Positions 8,177 through 14,501 of a stretch of 48,388 nucleotides of DNA are shown in pieces. The translations under genes were made by a program, and so were the position numbers. Positions within the stretch are counted from its first letter, which is position 1. Every line of letters begins with the position of its first letter. Below the pieces are notes generated by a model. It was not told where the DNA came from, did no database searches, and saw nothing but the letters and a program-made list of their open reading frames with translations. This stretch comes from JAZDOK01 sp043798715 (GTDB lineage Bacteria; Vulcanimicrobiota; JAZDOK01). The stretch lies in the NCBI GenBank assembly GCA_043798715.1, contig JAZDOK010000077.1, positions 1 to 48,388 on the forward strand, in the 5' to 3' direction.

Positions 8177-8585
8177 GAGGTTTTACGCCCTTTCCCGAGA
8201 GAACCTTGATGAGGGCCTTTTTCTCAATAAAACCGACGTGGCGGAAGATTTCCTTCCCATCGCGATCCAGGAGCACCTGGCAGGGGATGAACTGCACCTT
8301 GTATTTTTCTACCGCCTGAGAATTCTCGTTGACATCCACCTTGCGAACTTCCAGGACTCCCTGGTATTCGCGGGACAGTTCCTCGATGATGGGAGCCATA
8401 TTTTTGCACTGAACGCACATCCCCGCCCCGAATTCATAGAGAACCGGAAGAACATTCAAAGTGGTTGAAGTAGGAGCCGGGGTGGCTGCGGGGGTTGAGG
8501 CCCGCATCCTGTTTTTTATAAAGATACCTCCCGCCAAAACCAGGACCAGTAAAGTGAGAACGATGGCCTTTGAAGTTTTGTTCAC
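8166..8585 (-). CDS. Membrane-anchored thioredoxin-like protein
   Basis: 139 aa. An N-terminal membrane anchor (residues about 7-23) is followed by a Pro/Thr/Ala-rich linker and a thioredoxin fold. The redox pair is Cys57-Val-Gln-Cys60, followed by Lys61. The cis-proline region reads FIPCQVLLD and adds a third cysteine next to it. The domain should face the periplasm and receive electrons from CcdA, whose gene overlaps its end. Start is GTG at 8585, five bases from the upstream stop. The CVQC active site differs from the classical CGPC, so redox potential and substrate may be specialised. Confidence 0.87.
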   Translation of the reverse strand: MNKTSKAIVLTLLVLVLAGGIFIKNRMRASTPAATPAPTSTTLNVLPVLYEFGAGMCVQCKNMAPIIEELSREYQGVLEVRKVDVNENSQAVEKYKVQFIPCQVLLDRDGKEIFRHVGFIEKKALIKVLSGKGVKPLGN

Positions 8586-8589
8586 GGAT

Positions 8590-9372
8590 TTATTTTCCCC
8601 CTTTGGCGAGCGCCGATTGAATCAATTTTCTGATCTCATCTTTATGAGGCAGACGGCCGGAGGAGGCGACTTCTTCGCCGATTACCAGGCCGGGCGTCGC
8701 CAGAATCCGGTATTTCATGATGTCCTGCATTTTGGAAACTTTTTCGAGACTGACGGGAAGACCTGATTCCGAAATGACTTCCCGAGCCATATTATAAAGT
8801 TTCTCGCAGTTGGGACAGCCTGGACCGAGAATTTTAACTGATAGCGCCGCCGGGCCGGAAGGGAAAGCCGGTTGAGAAGGCTCTTCCTTCTCTTCAGCGG
8901 CTGAAAGACTTCCGCAGGCGCAGGATGGTTTGGAAAGGCCTTCCTGCGGAGGCAGGACTTTCTTGACTTTTTTCTCACGCAGGTGATCCACCCGGACCGC
9001 GATCTCTTCGGCGATTCTTTCAGCCAGACGCAATCCGTCCACGTCGAGGAAGGCACGGGAAGCGGGTGATTTTACACCCCATTTTTTAAGAAGTTCCCGC
9101 ACATTGATTGAGTCGTCCACCTTGCCGCTGTATTTTTCCGTGCCCTTTTTGGCACACAATTTTTCGCAGCCGTCCACGGCGATGGTGGGAAAGCTCTTGG
9201 CAAAATCCCGCTCCCCGACATCTCCGGCCAGAAAAAGGGGAAGGCAAATCGTCACCGTTTTTCCGGGTCTCAGCTTTTCTAGGACTAAACGGACCGCGGT
9301 ACGCGAAAGTGTTCCCTCCGGGAAATCCTCCCCGCTGCAGGAGATGAGCCCAACCTTGACTTCATCGTTCAT
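8590..9372 (-). CDS. Fusion of a DGC-type zinc-binding domain and a thioredoxin-like (CPNC) domain
   Basis: 260 aa, cytosolic. Residues 1-120 match the putative zinc-binding DGC family: Cys12, Cys43, the AVDGCEKLC motif with Asp67-Gly68-Cys69, and Cys73. A linker with SCACGS (about residues 149-154) and acidic/Pro-rich sequence leads to a C-terminal glutaredoxin/thioredoxin-like domain of the redox-active-disulfide type with Cys186-Pro-Asn-Cys189 and a cis-Pro at ATPGLVIGEEV. Overlaps the stop of the upstream DGC gene as ATGA, so translation is coupled. The fusion links the DGC paralog next door to redox chemistry. The function of DGC proteins is not established; thiol or metalloid handling is inferred from context. 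Confidence 0.85.
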   Translation of the reverse strand: MNDEVKVGLISCSGEDFPEGTLSRTAVRLVLEKLRPGKTVTICLPLFLAGDVGERDFAKSFPTIAVDGCEKLCAKKGTEKYSGKVDDSINVRELLKKWGVKSPASRAFLDVDGLRLAERIAEEIAVRVDHLREKKVKKVLPPQEGLSKPSCACGSLSAAEEKEEPSQPAFPSGPAALSVKILGPGCPNCEKLYNMAREVISESGLPVSLEKVSKMQDIMKYRILATPGLVIGEEVASSGRLPHKDEIRKLIQSALAKGGK

Positions 9373-9779
9373 GGCTGCACCTGCCCAAGCAGGCGATCCG
9401 CTTCCAGAGCGATCTCTTCGGCAATGACCGAGGCTAGTTTATTGCCCCCCGCTCCTACATCGAGCACCGTCTCCGGTTTGAGATCCCTGTGCCTCTTGAA
9501 GACATCCATGACCCGAAGTTCACTCCCGACTTTTCCCCCCGCGATCTCGATGTTTCTTCGGGCGCATTCCTTCGGGCACCCGTCCAGGGCGATGCAGGGA
9601 TTTTCGCGAACGAGTGCCAGGGCTTCCGCTTCTTCGGCGACCAGCTGGGCCAGGCAGGTGATAGCGGTCTTCTCCGGCCTGAGTTCCTCCACCACCCGGT
9701 AGGCCGCCAGGCGGCTGACTGTTCCCAGGGGCTTCCCGATGCCGCTGCAGGGCAAAACGACGACTTTTCTTACAGACAC
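9369..9779 (-). CDS. Putative zinc-binding DGC-domain protein
   Basis: 136 aa, cytosolic. The family motif is ALDGCPKECARR, with Asp66-Gly67-Cys68 and Cys72; further cysteines are Cys11 (LPCSGIG), Cys42 and Cys62. It is a paralog of the N-terminal half of the next gene, and the two are adjacent and translationally coupled, suggesting they work as a pair. GTG start at 9779 with AGGAGG upstream. One base separates it from the OsmC stop. Biochemical function is unknown; DGC proteins are often found with thioredoxins and permeases, as here. Confidence 0.83.
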   Translation of the reverse strand: MSVRKVVVLPCSGIGKPLGTVSRLAAYRVVEELRPEKTAITCLAQLVAEEAEALALVRENPCIALDGCPKECARRNIEIAGGKVGSELRVMDVFKRHRDLKPETVLDVGAGGNKLASVIAEEIALEADRLLGQVQP

Positions 9780-9780
9780 T

Positions 9781-10236
9781 TTAAGCCTCCTGTATTCCGA
9801 TCTCCGGCTCCACCACCAGCCGGCTTTTTATAGACTGGGCCACCAGGCTGAACTTTTCGGCGGACTTCAAACATTTCCGCACCGTCTCTTCGAGAGGAGG
9901 CCTTTTTCCTCCCTCTTCCGCAGGCTTTCGCACCGTGATTTTGGGACGGAGAACGACGGTTTCAAAGATGGAAGTCCGGTCCAGGAGGTCCCGCACGATT
10001 CCCTCCGCCTCGCATTCGTAGGAGAGAAGCTCCACCCGGTTGCGCTCGAAAGCCCAGATCATCATCATGTGAAAGCAGGTGTTGACGGCGGCCACAAAGG
10101 CGTCTTCCGGGGTAAGGATCCCCTGTTCCCCGTAAAGAGCGGGGGGAGCCGCAAAGTCCATCTCAGGGCCGTTCCCGCATATGAGATAGCCCTTCCTTCC
10201 GCCTTTCCAGATTACTTTTGTTTTATATGAAGGCAC
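9781..10236 (-). CDS. OsmC-family peroxiredoxin-like protein
   Basis: 151 aa. OsmC/Ohr-fold proteins reduce organic hydroperoxides or act on other electrophiles through two cysteines. Both are present: Cys54 (AAVNTCFHMMMI) and Cys75 (SYECEAEG), at family-typical positions. Start is GTG at 10236, overlapping the TAG stop of the H-protein-like gene by one base; AAGGAGG precedes it. Its place between a lipoyl carrier and DGC/thioredoxin proteins is notable, since lipoyl-lysine proteins are known to reduce Ohr/OsmC enzymes in other bacteria. That pairing here is an inference from gene order. Confidence 0.88.
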   Translation of the reverse strand: MPSYKTKVIWKGGRKGYLICGNGPEMDFAAPPALYGEQGILTPEDAFVAAVNTCFHMMMIWAFERNRVELLSYECEAEGIVRDLLDRTSIFETVVLRPKITVRKPAEEGGKRPPLEETVRKCLKSAEKFSLVAQSIKSRLVVEPEIGIQEA

Positions 10237-10700
10237 TATTCCTCCTTCAGGCGCGACATCTCGGCGCGGGCCTTCTCCATCATCCGGGAAAAGTAGTCTT
10301 CGGCGGGAAGAAGAATCTTCTTATCTTCTTCCCATCCGCTCGGGGTTATTTCCGCCATCCAGCCGGTCCCGTAGGGATCCTCGTTGACGAGTTCCGGCTT
10401 TTCCAGAAGGGCCTCGTTGATCTTTACGACCTTCCCGCTCAAAGGCGAAAGGAGGGGAAGAACGGCCTTGATCGTCTCTAAGGAGCCCATCTGTTTTCCC
10501 TGTTCCAGAATTTGCCCCGGCTCCGGAAGCTCTACAAAGGATATATCTCCCCCGGTCATCTGAAGGTAGTCGGTAACCCCCACCTGAGCCTCTCCCCCGC
10601 CGGCGGCGGAGCGCACCCAAGTCTCTTCAGGATGGAAAAGGCAATCTTTCGGAACTTTGAAAATAAACTTGTCCACCTGGCCCTGGAGAAAACTTTCCAT
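10236..10700 (-). CDS. Glycine cleavage H-protein-like lipoyl carrier
   Basis: 154 aa from the chosen ATG at 10700, which has AGGAGG seven bases upstream; an in-frame upstream ATG at 10730 lacks this. The lipoyl-lysine motif is LETIKAVLPLLSPLSG with Lys78, and the C-terminal H-protein signature ELVNEDPYGTGWM is intact, so lipoylation is likely. An N-terminal extension of some 20 residues (including CLFHPEETWV) differs from housekeeping GcvH. No gcvT or gcvP genes lie nearby. Instead it follows acr3 by 2 bases, making it part of an arsenite efflux operon. A specialised dihydrolipoyl redox carrier is more likely than a role in glycine catabolism. Confidence 0.87.
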   Translation of the reverse strand: MESFLQGQVDKFIFKVPKDCLFHPEETWVRSAAGGGEAQVGVTDYLQMTGGDISFVELPEPGQILEQGKQMGSLETIKAVLPLLSPLSGKVVKINEALLEKPELVNEDPYGTGWMAEITPSGWEEDKKILLPAEDYFSRMMEKARAEMSRLKEE

Positions 10701-10702
10701 GT

Positions 10703-11761
10703 TCATGCCTCCTGTTTGCCTGAAAACCATTTTTTCCTGAGATAAAAGGACACGTTCACCAGGCTGATGAGGACCGGCACCTCCACCAGAGGGCCGATCA
10801 CGGCGGCGAAGGCCTGCCCGGAGGAAAGGCCGAAGACGGCGACCGCCACCGCTATCGCCAGCTCGAAATTATTGCTGGCGGCCGTGAAGGAGAGGGTCGC
10901 GCTCTTGGTGTAACCGGCTCCCAGCTTCCAGCTCATGAAGAACGTCACCATGAACATGACCACAAAGTAGATGACGAGTGGAAGGGCAATCCTAAGAACA
11001 TCCAGGGGGAGCTTCACGATGAACTCGCCCTTGAGAGAGAACATCACCAGGATGGTGAAGAGGAGAGCGATGAGGGTGATGGGGCTTATTTTCGGGATGA
11101 ACTTTTTCTCGTACCACTCGCGCCCCGCAATTGCGATAAGGCTGAAGCGGGTTATGATGCCGGCCAAGAAAGGAATGCCAAGGTAAATGAAGACTGATTT
11201 GGCTATCTGACCTATCGTAATCGCGACGATACTTCCCTTAAGCCCCACCAGGGGCGGCAGGATGGTGATGAAAAACCAGGCGTAAACCGAGAAAAAGAGC
11301 ACCTGGAAGACCGAGTTGAAGGCCACCAGTCCGGCGCAATACTCGCAGTTTCCCTCCGCCAGATCATTCCAGACGATGACCATGGCGATACATCTGGCCA
11401 GGCCGATGAGGATGAGGCCGACCATGTATTCCGGGTATCCCCGCAGGAAGATGATCGCCAGGAGAAACATGAGGACGGGGCCGATCACCCAGTTCTGGAC
11501 GAGAGAGAGGGCCAGAATTTTAAAATCCTTGAATACCTTTCCCATCTCCTCATAGCGCACCTTGGCCAGGGGCGGGTACATCATCAGGATGAGGCCGATG
11601 GCGATAGGGATGGAAGTGGTGCCTACCTGGAAACGGGCCAGGAAATCATTGACTCCGGGGAAAAGGTAACCGCCGAAAACCCCGATGAGCATGGCCAGGA
11701 AGATCCAGAGCGTGAGATACCGATCCAGAAACGAGAGTTTTTTTGAAATCCCTTCAGGCAC
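10703..11761 (-). CDS. acr3: ACR3-family arsenite efflux permease
   Basis: Inner-membrane As(III)/H+ antiporter, 352 aa with ten predicted helices. The essential fourth-helix cysteine lies in GLARCIAMVIVWNDLAEGN (Cys124), and the C-terminal FTAASNNFELAIAVAVAVFG element holds the conserved Asn-Asn-Phe-Glu. Immediately after the fourth helix there is an extra Cys-x2-Cys (NCEYC, residues 139 and 142). The start is placed at the GTG at 11761, because AGGAGG lies eight bases upstream; a TTG further up would put the ribosome site inside the gene. A copy of the arsR2 operator-like sequence sits in the gap behind arsR2. Confidence 0.94.
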   Translation of the reverse strand: MPEGISKKLSFLDRYLTLWIFLAMLIGVFGGYLFPGVNDFLARFQVGTTSIPIAIGLILMMYPPLAKVRYEEMGKVFKDFKILALSLVQNWVIGPVLMFLLAIIFLRGYPEYMVGLILIGLARCIAMVIVWNDLAEGNCEYCAGLVAFNSVFQVLFFSVYAWFFITILPPLVGLKGSIVAITIGQIAKSVFIYLGIPFLAGIITRFSLIAIAGREWYEKKFIPKISPITLIALLFTILVMFSLKGEFIVKLPLDVLRIALPLVIYFVVMFMVTFFMSWKLGAGYTKSATLSFTAASNNFELAIAVAVAVFGLSSGQAFAAVIGPLVEVPVLISLVNVSFYLRKKWFSGKQEA

Positions 11762-11783
11762 CTGAGCGACCTCCTTCAACTAA

Positions 11784-11800
11784 ATGCATATAAGCGCATA
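11784..11800. promoter_or_regulatory. Second copy of the ArsR2 operator-like sequence
   Basis: A 17-base stretch in the arsR2-acr3 gap matches the one in the arsR2 promoter (12201-12217) at 15 of 17 positions. The pattern is ATGCATATAA-NN-GCATA. No clear promoter overlaps it, so it may be an auxiliary operator or roadblock. Confidence 0.5.
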
Positions 11801-11823
11801 ATTGCATAAATTTTCCAAAAAAA

Positions 11824-12189
11824 TCAATGCTTTGGTGTGCGGCAGCGGTAGACCTCCATACGAATATCCGGCCGTAAATCAAGGCGCTTTAGATCTCTTT
11901 TTTCCGGGGGAATCGTTTTCCGAATGAAGTTAAAAAGGGACTTTAGAAAATCGTCGGATTTGAGGGGAATGGAATAGAGTCTCCAGAGACCTTCCTTCTT
12001 CTTGGCGGCCAGGCCGGAGTCATTCAGGGATTTCAGTCCCCGTGAAATCGTGTATTGGGGCAGGTCCAGCGCCTGCTCTATTTCGCAGACACAAAGCTCG
12101 CCCTTCTCCAAAAGGAGCCTGAAAATCCTGAATCGGGTCTCATCGGAGAGGCATTTGAATATTTTAAGATGTTTTTCAGCCGATGCCAT
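11824..12189 (-). CDS. arsR: ArsR-family repressor (arsR2)
   Basis: 121 aa from the ATG at 12189. Winged-helix HTH with IFKCLSDETRFRIFRLLLEKG and PQYTISRGLKSLNDSGL; the metalloid site is ELCVCEIEQ with Cys33 and Cys35, typical of As(III)-sensing ArsR, and another Cys lies near the C-terminus (YRCRTPKH). An in-frame ATG at 12216 exists, but it would lie inside the promoter. The chosen ATG begins six bases after a perfect TATAAT, with no ribosome site, so the mRNA should be leaderless. First gene of the operon running to ccdA. Divergent from the DUF134 gene. Confidence 0.9.
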   Translation of the reverse strand: MASAEKHLKIFKCLSDETRFRIFRLLLEKGELCVCEIEQALDLPQYTISRGLKSLNDSGLAAKKKEGLWRLYSIPLKSDDFLKSLFNFIRKTIPPEKRDLKRLDLRPDIRMEVYRCRTPKH

Positions 12190-12195
12190 GAGCCT

Positions 12196-12224
12196 ATTAT
12201 ATGCATATAAATGCATATTGTCAA
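12196..12224 (-). promoter_or_regulatory. Promoter of the arsR2-acr3-ccdA operon
   Basis: Minus-strand TTGACA (12224-12219), 17-bp spacer, TATAAT (12201-12196); both boxes are consensus. Six bases separate the -10 box from the arsR2 ATG. Confidence 0.88.
12201..12217. promoter_or_regulatory. Probable ArsR2 operator
   Basis: Two ATGCAT half-sites separated by four bases form a symmetric element lying in the spacer of the arsR2 promoter, where a bound repressor would block polymerase. A near copy lies upstream of acr3. Confidence 0.6.
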
Positions 12225-12246
12225 GATGAATTTTTCAGCAGGCATC

Positions 12247-12275
12247 TTGACATATTATGAGCATATGCCTATAAT
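12247..12275 (+). promoter_or_regulatory. Promoter of the DUF134-NifX pair
   Basis: TTGACA (12247-12252), 17-bp spacer, TATAAT (12270-12275). The spacer contains the palindrome GCATATGC. The GTG start follows the -10 box by six bases. The two divergent promoters have their -35 boxes 22 bases apart. Confidence 0.88.
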
Positions 12276-12281
12276 AATGAG

Positions 12282-12719
12282 GTGGCGAGACCGAAATGCT
12301 GCAGAAGAATAGGCTGCCTGCCTGAGCAGACGTACTTTAAACCCTGCGGAGTTCCCTCGTCCCTCCTGGAGGAAGTGGTGTTGACCCTGGATGAATTTGA
12401 AGCAATCAGGCTCGCCGATCTTGAGGGAATGTACCAGGAACACGCGGCGGCAGGGATGCACATTTCCCGCCAGACCTTCGGCAGAATTCTTGACTCCGCA
12501 CACAGAAAAACGGCGGAAGCACTCATAAGGGGCAAAGCCCTGAGGATAGAAGGAGGTAAGATTGAAGTTGCGGCCATAACAGATTTTAAATGTGCCGGCT
12601 GTGACTACACATGGACGAGTCCGACCGGCGTCAAAGAAACCATCGAATGCCCTAGGTGCAACTACAAAAACACAAATAAATGCTGTAGAAAGCGCCAAAA
12701 TAAGGAGGAGCAAAAATGA
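12282..12719 (+). CDS. DUF134-family DNA-binding protein
   Basis: 145 aa, starting with GTG at 12282 (MARPKCCRRIG; family members usually begin MARPRKCR). It has an HTH in TLDEFEAIRLADLEGMYQEH and the following AAAGMHISRQTFGRIL, then a C-terminal zinc-ribbon-like part with CAGC, CPRC and CC cysteines. DUF134 proteins are predicted regulators, usually encoded beside NifX/NifB-like small proteins, and that is the case here: the stop overlaps the next ATG as ATGA. GTG lies six bases after TATAAT without a ribosome site, so the transcript is predicted leaderless. It diverges from arsR2, though shared control is unproven. Confidence 0.88.
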   Translation: MARPKCCRRIGCLPEQTYFKPCGVPSSLLEEVVLTLDEFEAIRLADLEGMYQEHAAAGMHISRQTFGRILDSAHRKTAEALIRGKALRIEGGKIEVAAITDFKCAGCDYTWTSPTGVKETIECPRCNYKNTNKCCRKRQNKEEQK

Positions 12720-13087
12720 AAATAGCATTGCCATCAAAAGGAAAAACAATCGACGATCATTTCGGACACTGCGAATATTTCACGGTCTTCACCGTGAACG
12801 ACCAGAAAAAGATAGTCTCGGAAGATGTGCTCAAGTCGCCGGAGGGCTGTGGCTGCAAATCAAATATAGCCGCTGTTCTTGCGCAATCCGGAGTCAAGTT
12901 TATGCTGGCCGGAAACATGGGACAGGGGGCGGTGAACGTCCTGGCGGCACACGGCATTCAGGTGATCCGCGGCTGTTCCGGTGAGACCTCGGCTGTTGCG
13001 GAAGCCTGGCTGGCAGGAAAGCTGAATGATTCCGGAGATGTCTGCCGGCAGCACAACAAGGAAAGTCACGACTGTCATAACAATTAA
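12716..13087 (+). CDS. NifX/NifB-associated small protein (dinitrogenase iron-molybdenum cofactor family)
   Basis: 123 aa. The domain (MKIALPSKGKTIDDHFGHC, then FMLAGNMGQGAVNVLAAHGI) is that of the NafY/NifX/VnfX family, which in nitrogen fixers binds FeMo-cofactor precursors. Stand-alone members without nif genes are widespread and of unknown role, probably Fe-S or metal cluster binding. Cysteines include GCGCKS, GCSG and a Cys/His-rich tail. AGGAGG precedes the ATG, which overlaps the DUF134 stop. No nif genes occur here, so nitrogen fixation should not be inferred. Confidence 0.88.
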   Translation: MKIALPSKGKTIDDHFGHCEYFTVFTVNDQKKIVSEDVLKSPEGCGCKSNIAAVLAQSGVKFMLAGNMGQGAVNVLAAHGIQVIRGCSGETSAVAEAWLAGKLNDSGDVCRQHNKESHDCHNN

Positions 13088-13222
13088 GCATAGAACCGTA
13101 AGCTGATCACCTGAAATAACGACTTTATCCCGACTCGAAGCCGCAGCCGATTTTGTCCGGTTCAAAAGAGAGACAAATTTACGAAATCAAGCCAACATGC
13201 CCTTCGACCCGCTATCATTCAC

Positions 13223-14011
13223 CTACAGCCCGAAAAGGCGGTGGGCATTCTCAAGGAGGACCGAAGCGGTTTCTTCCATGGAAAGACCTCTGACCTCGGC
13301 GATTCTGGCGACCACAAGGGGGATGAAGGACGGCACATTCCGTTTGATTTTGCCTCGATGCGGTTGTGGAACCAGGTAGGGGCCGTCCGTTTCCGTCAGC
13401 AGTCGCGAAAGCGGCGCGGATCGGACGACCGATCGCAATTCCTCGGCCTTCGAGAATGTAACAACGCCGGTTATGCCGAGATAATAGCCTTTATCGAGAA
13501 ATTTTTCGGCCCAGGCGCGGTTCCCGGAAAAACAGTGGATGACTCCCCCGCACTCGGAAGCCCGCTCCTCTTCCAGGATACTGAAGAGGTCCTCCTCAGC
13601 TTCGCGGCAATGCAGGATAACAGGAAGTTTCCACTCACGGGCCAGGCGGATCTGGTGGCGGAAAACATCGCGCTGAATTTCTGGCGGACTGAGATTGTAA
13701 TGGTAATCAAGCCCGATTTCTCCGACGGCGACGGGCTTTGGCCGAGAGGAAAGAAGTTTATTCAATGCGGAGAGATTCTCCGAATCTAATTTTATGGCTT
13801 CGTGCGGATGGAAGCCCACCGCGGAAAAAAGACGGGGTCGGCCTGATTCCGCTTTTGAAGCTGAAATCTCGACCGCCTTCAGGCTGGATGGGAGATCGCA
13901 GCCCGGAATGATGACAGCGGTCACCCCGGCCTCCCATGACTCCTTAAGCACCTGGGGCAGGTCTCCCTGATAGCACTCCTCTGTCAGATGGATATGGGTA
14001 TCAATAAGCAT
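13223..14011 (-). CDS. tatD: TatD-family metal-dependent deoxyribonuclease
   Basis: 262 aa, the usual length. TIM-barrel metallohydrolase with metal ligands visible as Asp4-Thr-His6-Ile-His8, GEIGLDYH, VILHCRE, VIHCFSGN and the terminal TETDGPYL. TatD proteins act as 3'-5' exonucleases in DNA repair or turnover. The ATG at 14011 gives the conserved start MLIDTHIHL. It stands alone, convergent with the NifX-like gene across a 135-base gap in which nothing was recognised, and divergent from the RND operon. Confidence 0.93.
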   Translation of the reverse strand: MLIDTHIHLTEECYQGDLPQVLKESWEAGVTAVIIPGCDLPSSLKAVEISASKAESGRPRLFSAVGFHPHEAIKLDSENLSALNKLLSSRPKPVAVGEIGLDYHYNLSPPEIQRDVFRHQIRLAREWKLPVILHCREAEEDLFSILEEERASECGGVIHCFSGNRAWAEKFLDKGYYLGITGVVTFSKAEELRSVVRSAPLSRLLTETDGPYLVPQPHRGKIKRNVPSFIPLVVARIAEVRGLSMEETASVLLENAHRLFGL

Positions 14012-14069
14012 GACTGAAAATTCCGTTTATAAAAGGGGAAATCCTTTTCAGCGAAGGGAGAAACTTTCC

Positions 14070-14098
14070 TTGACTCTCTCCCTCTTTTCCTGTATTAT
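14070..14098 (+). promoter_or_regulatory. Promoter of the RND metal-efflux operon
   Basis: TTGACT (14070-14075), 17-bp spacer, TATTAT (14093-14098). The first ATG of the operon (14107) follows after only eight bases. Confidence 0.7.
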
Positions 14099-14106
14099 TC
14101 GAGTAC

Positions 14107-14460
14107 ATGCTCGCTATAATACAAAATACCATCCGATCAAATAAGCAGTTTATCCGCCTCTCGGTGGTGCTTGTGATTGCGGCTATTATTTTTTTGTCGA
14201 TGGACCCGGGCTGTCTCTTCGGCGCCTGTCGCTTCTCCGGGGAATGCTCAGAGAAATGCCACCTTGAGTCCCCGGACCTCTCTGTCGTTACGGGACTTGC
14301 GGATAGGTCCGCAGACCAGAGCGCTTGCAATACCCACAGTTCCGTCATACCGTCTCCGAGACATTCAGCCGGATATTTCCTTCATCCCGTCACAAACAGG
14401 CGCAATGCCCTGCTGTGCCATTTCGCACTTGATCCTCTCAGGGGGCCTCCCTCCCGGTAA
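14107..14460 (+). CDS. Small Cys-rich membrane-anchored protein heading the efflux operon
   Basis: 117 aa. One hydrophobic segment (about residues 18-31) is followed by a cysteine cluster, Cys36, Cys41, Cys47 and Cys51-His52, and two more cysteines at 74 and 104. If the N-terminus stays inside, these residues face the periplasm. The ATG sits eight bases after a -10 box with no ribosome site, pointing to leaderless or near-leaderless translation. The czcC gene follows 41 bases later with its own AAGGAGG. I do not recognise the family. A metal-binding accessory of the pump is plausible, but the C-terminal half looks low in structure and could be non-conserved. Confidence 0.5.
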   Translation: MLAIIQNTIRSNKQFIRLSVVLVIAAIIFLSMDPGCLFGACRFSGECSEKCHLESPDLSVVTGLADRSADQSACNTHSSVIPSPRHSAGYFLHPVTNRRNALLCHFALDPLRGPPSR

Positions 14461-14501
14461 ATCCTGACACCCGTTCACAGGATTTAATCAAGGAGGTTCT
14501 C

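Noticed and set aside
12282..13087. Nitrogen fixation locus suggested by the NifX-like gene and the NifS-like gene at 23329
   Set aside because: No nifHDK, nifE or nifN genes are present; both families occur widely outside nitrogen fixers.
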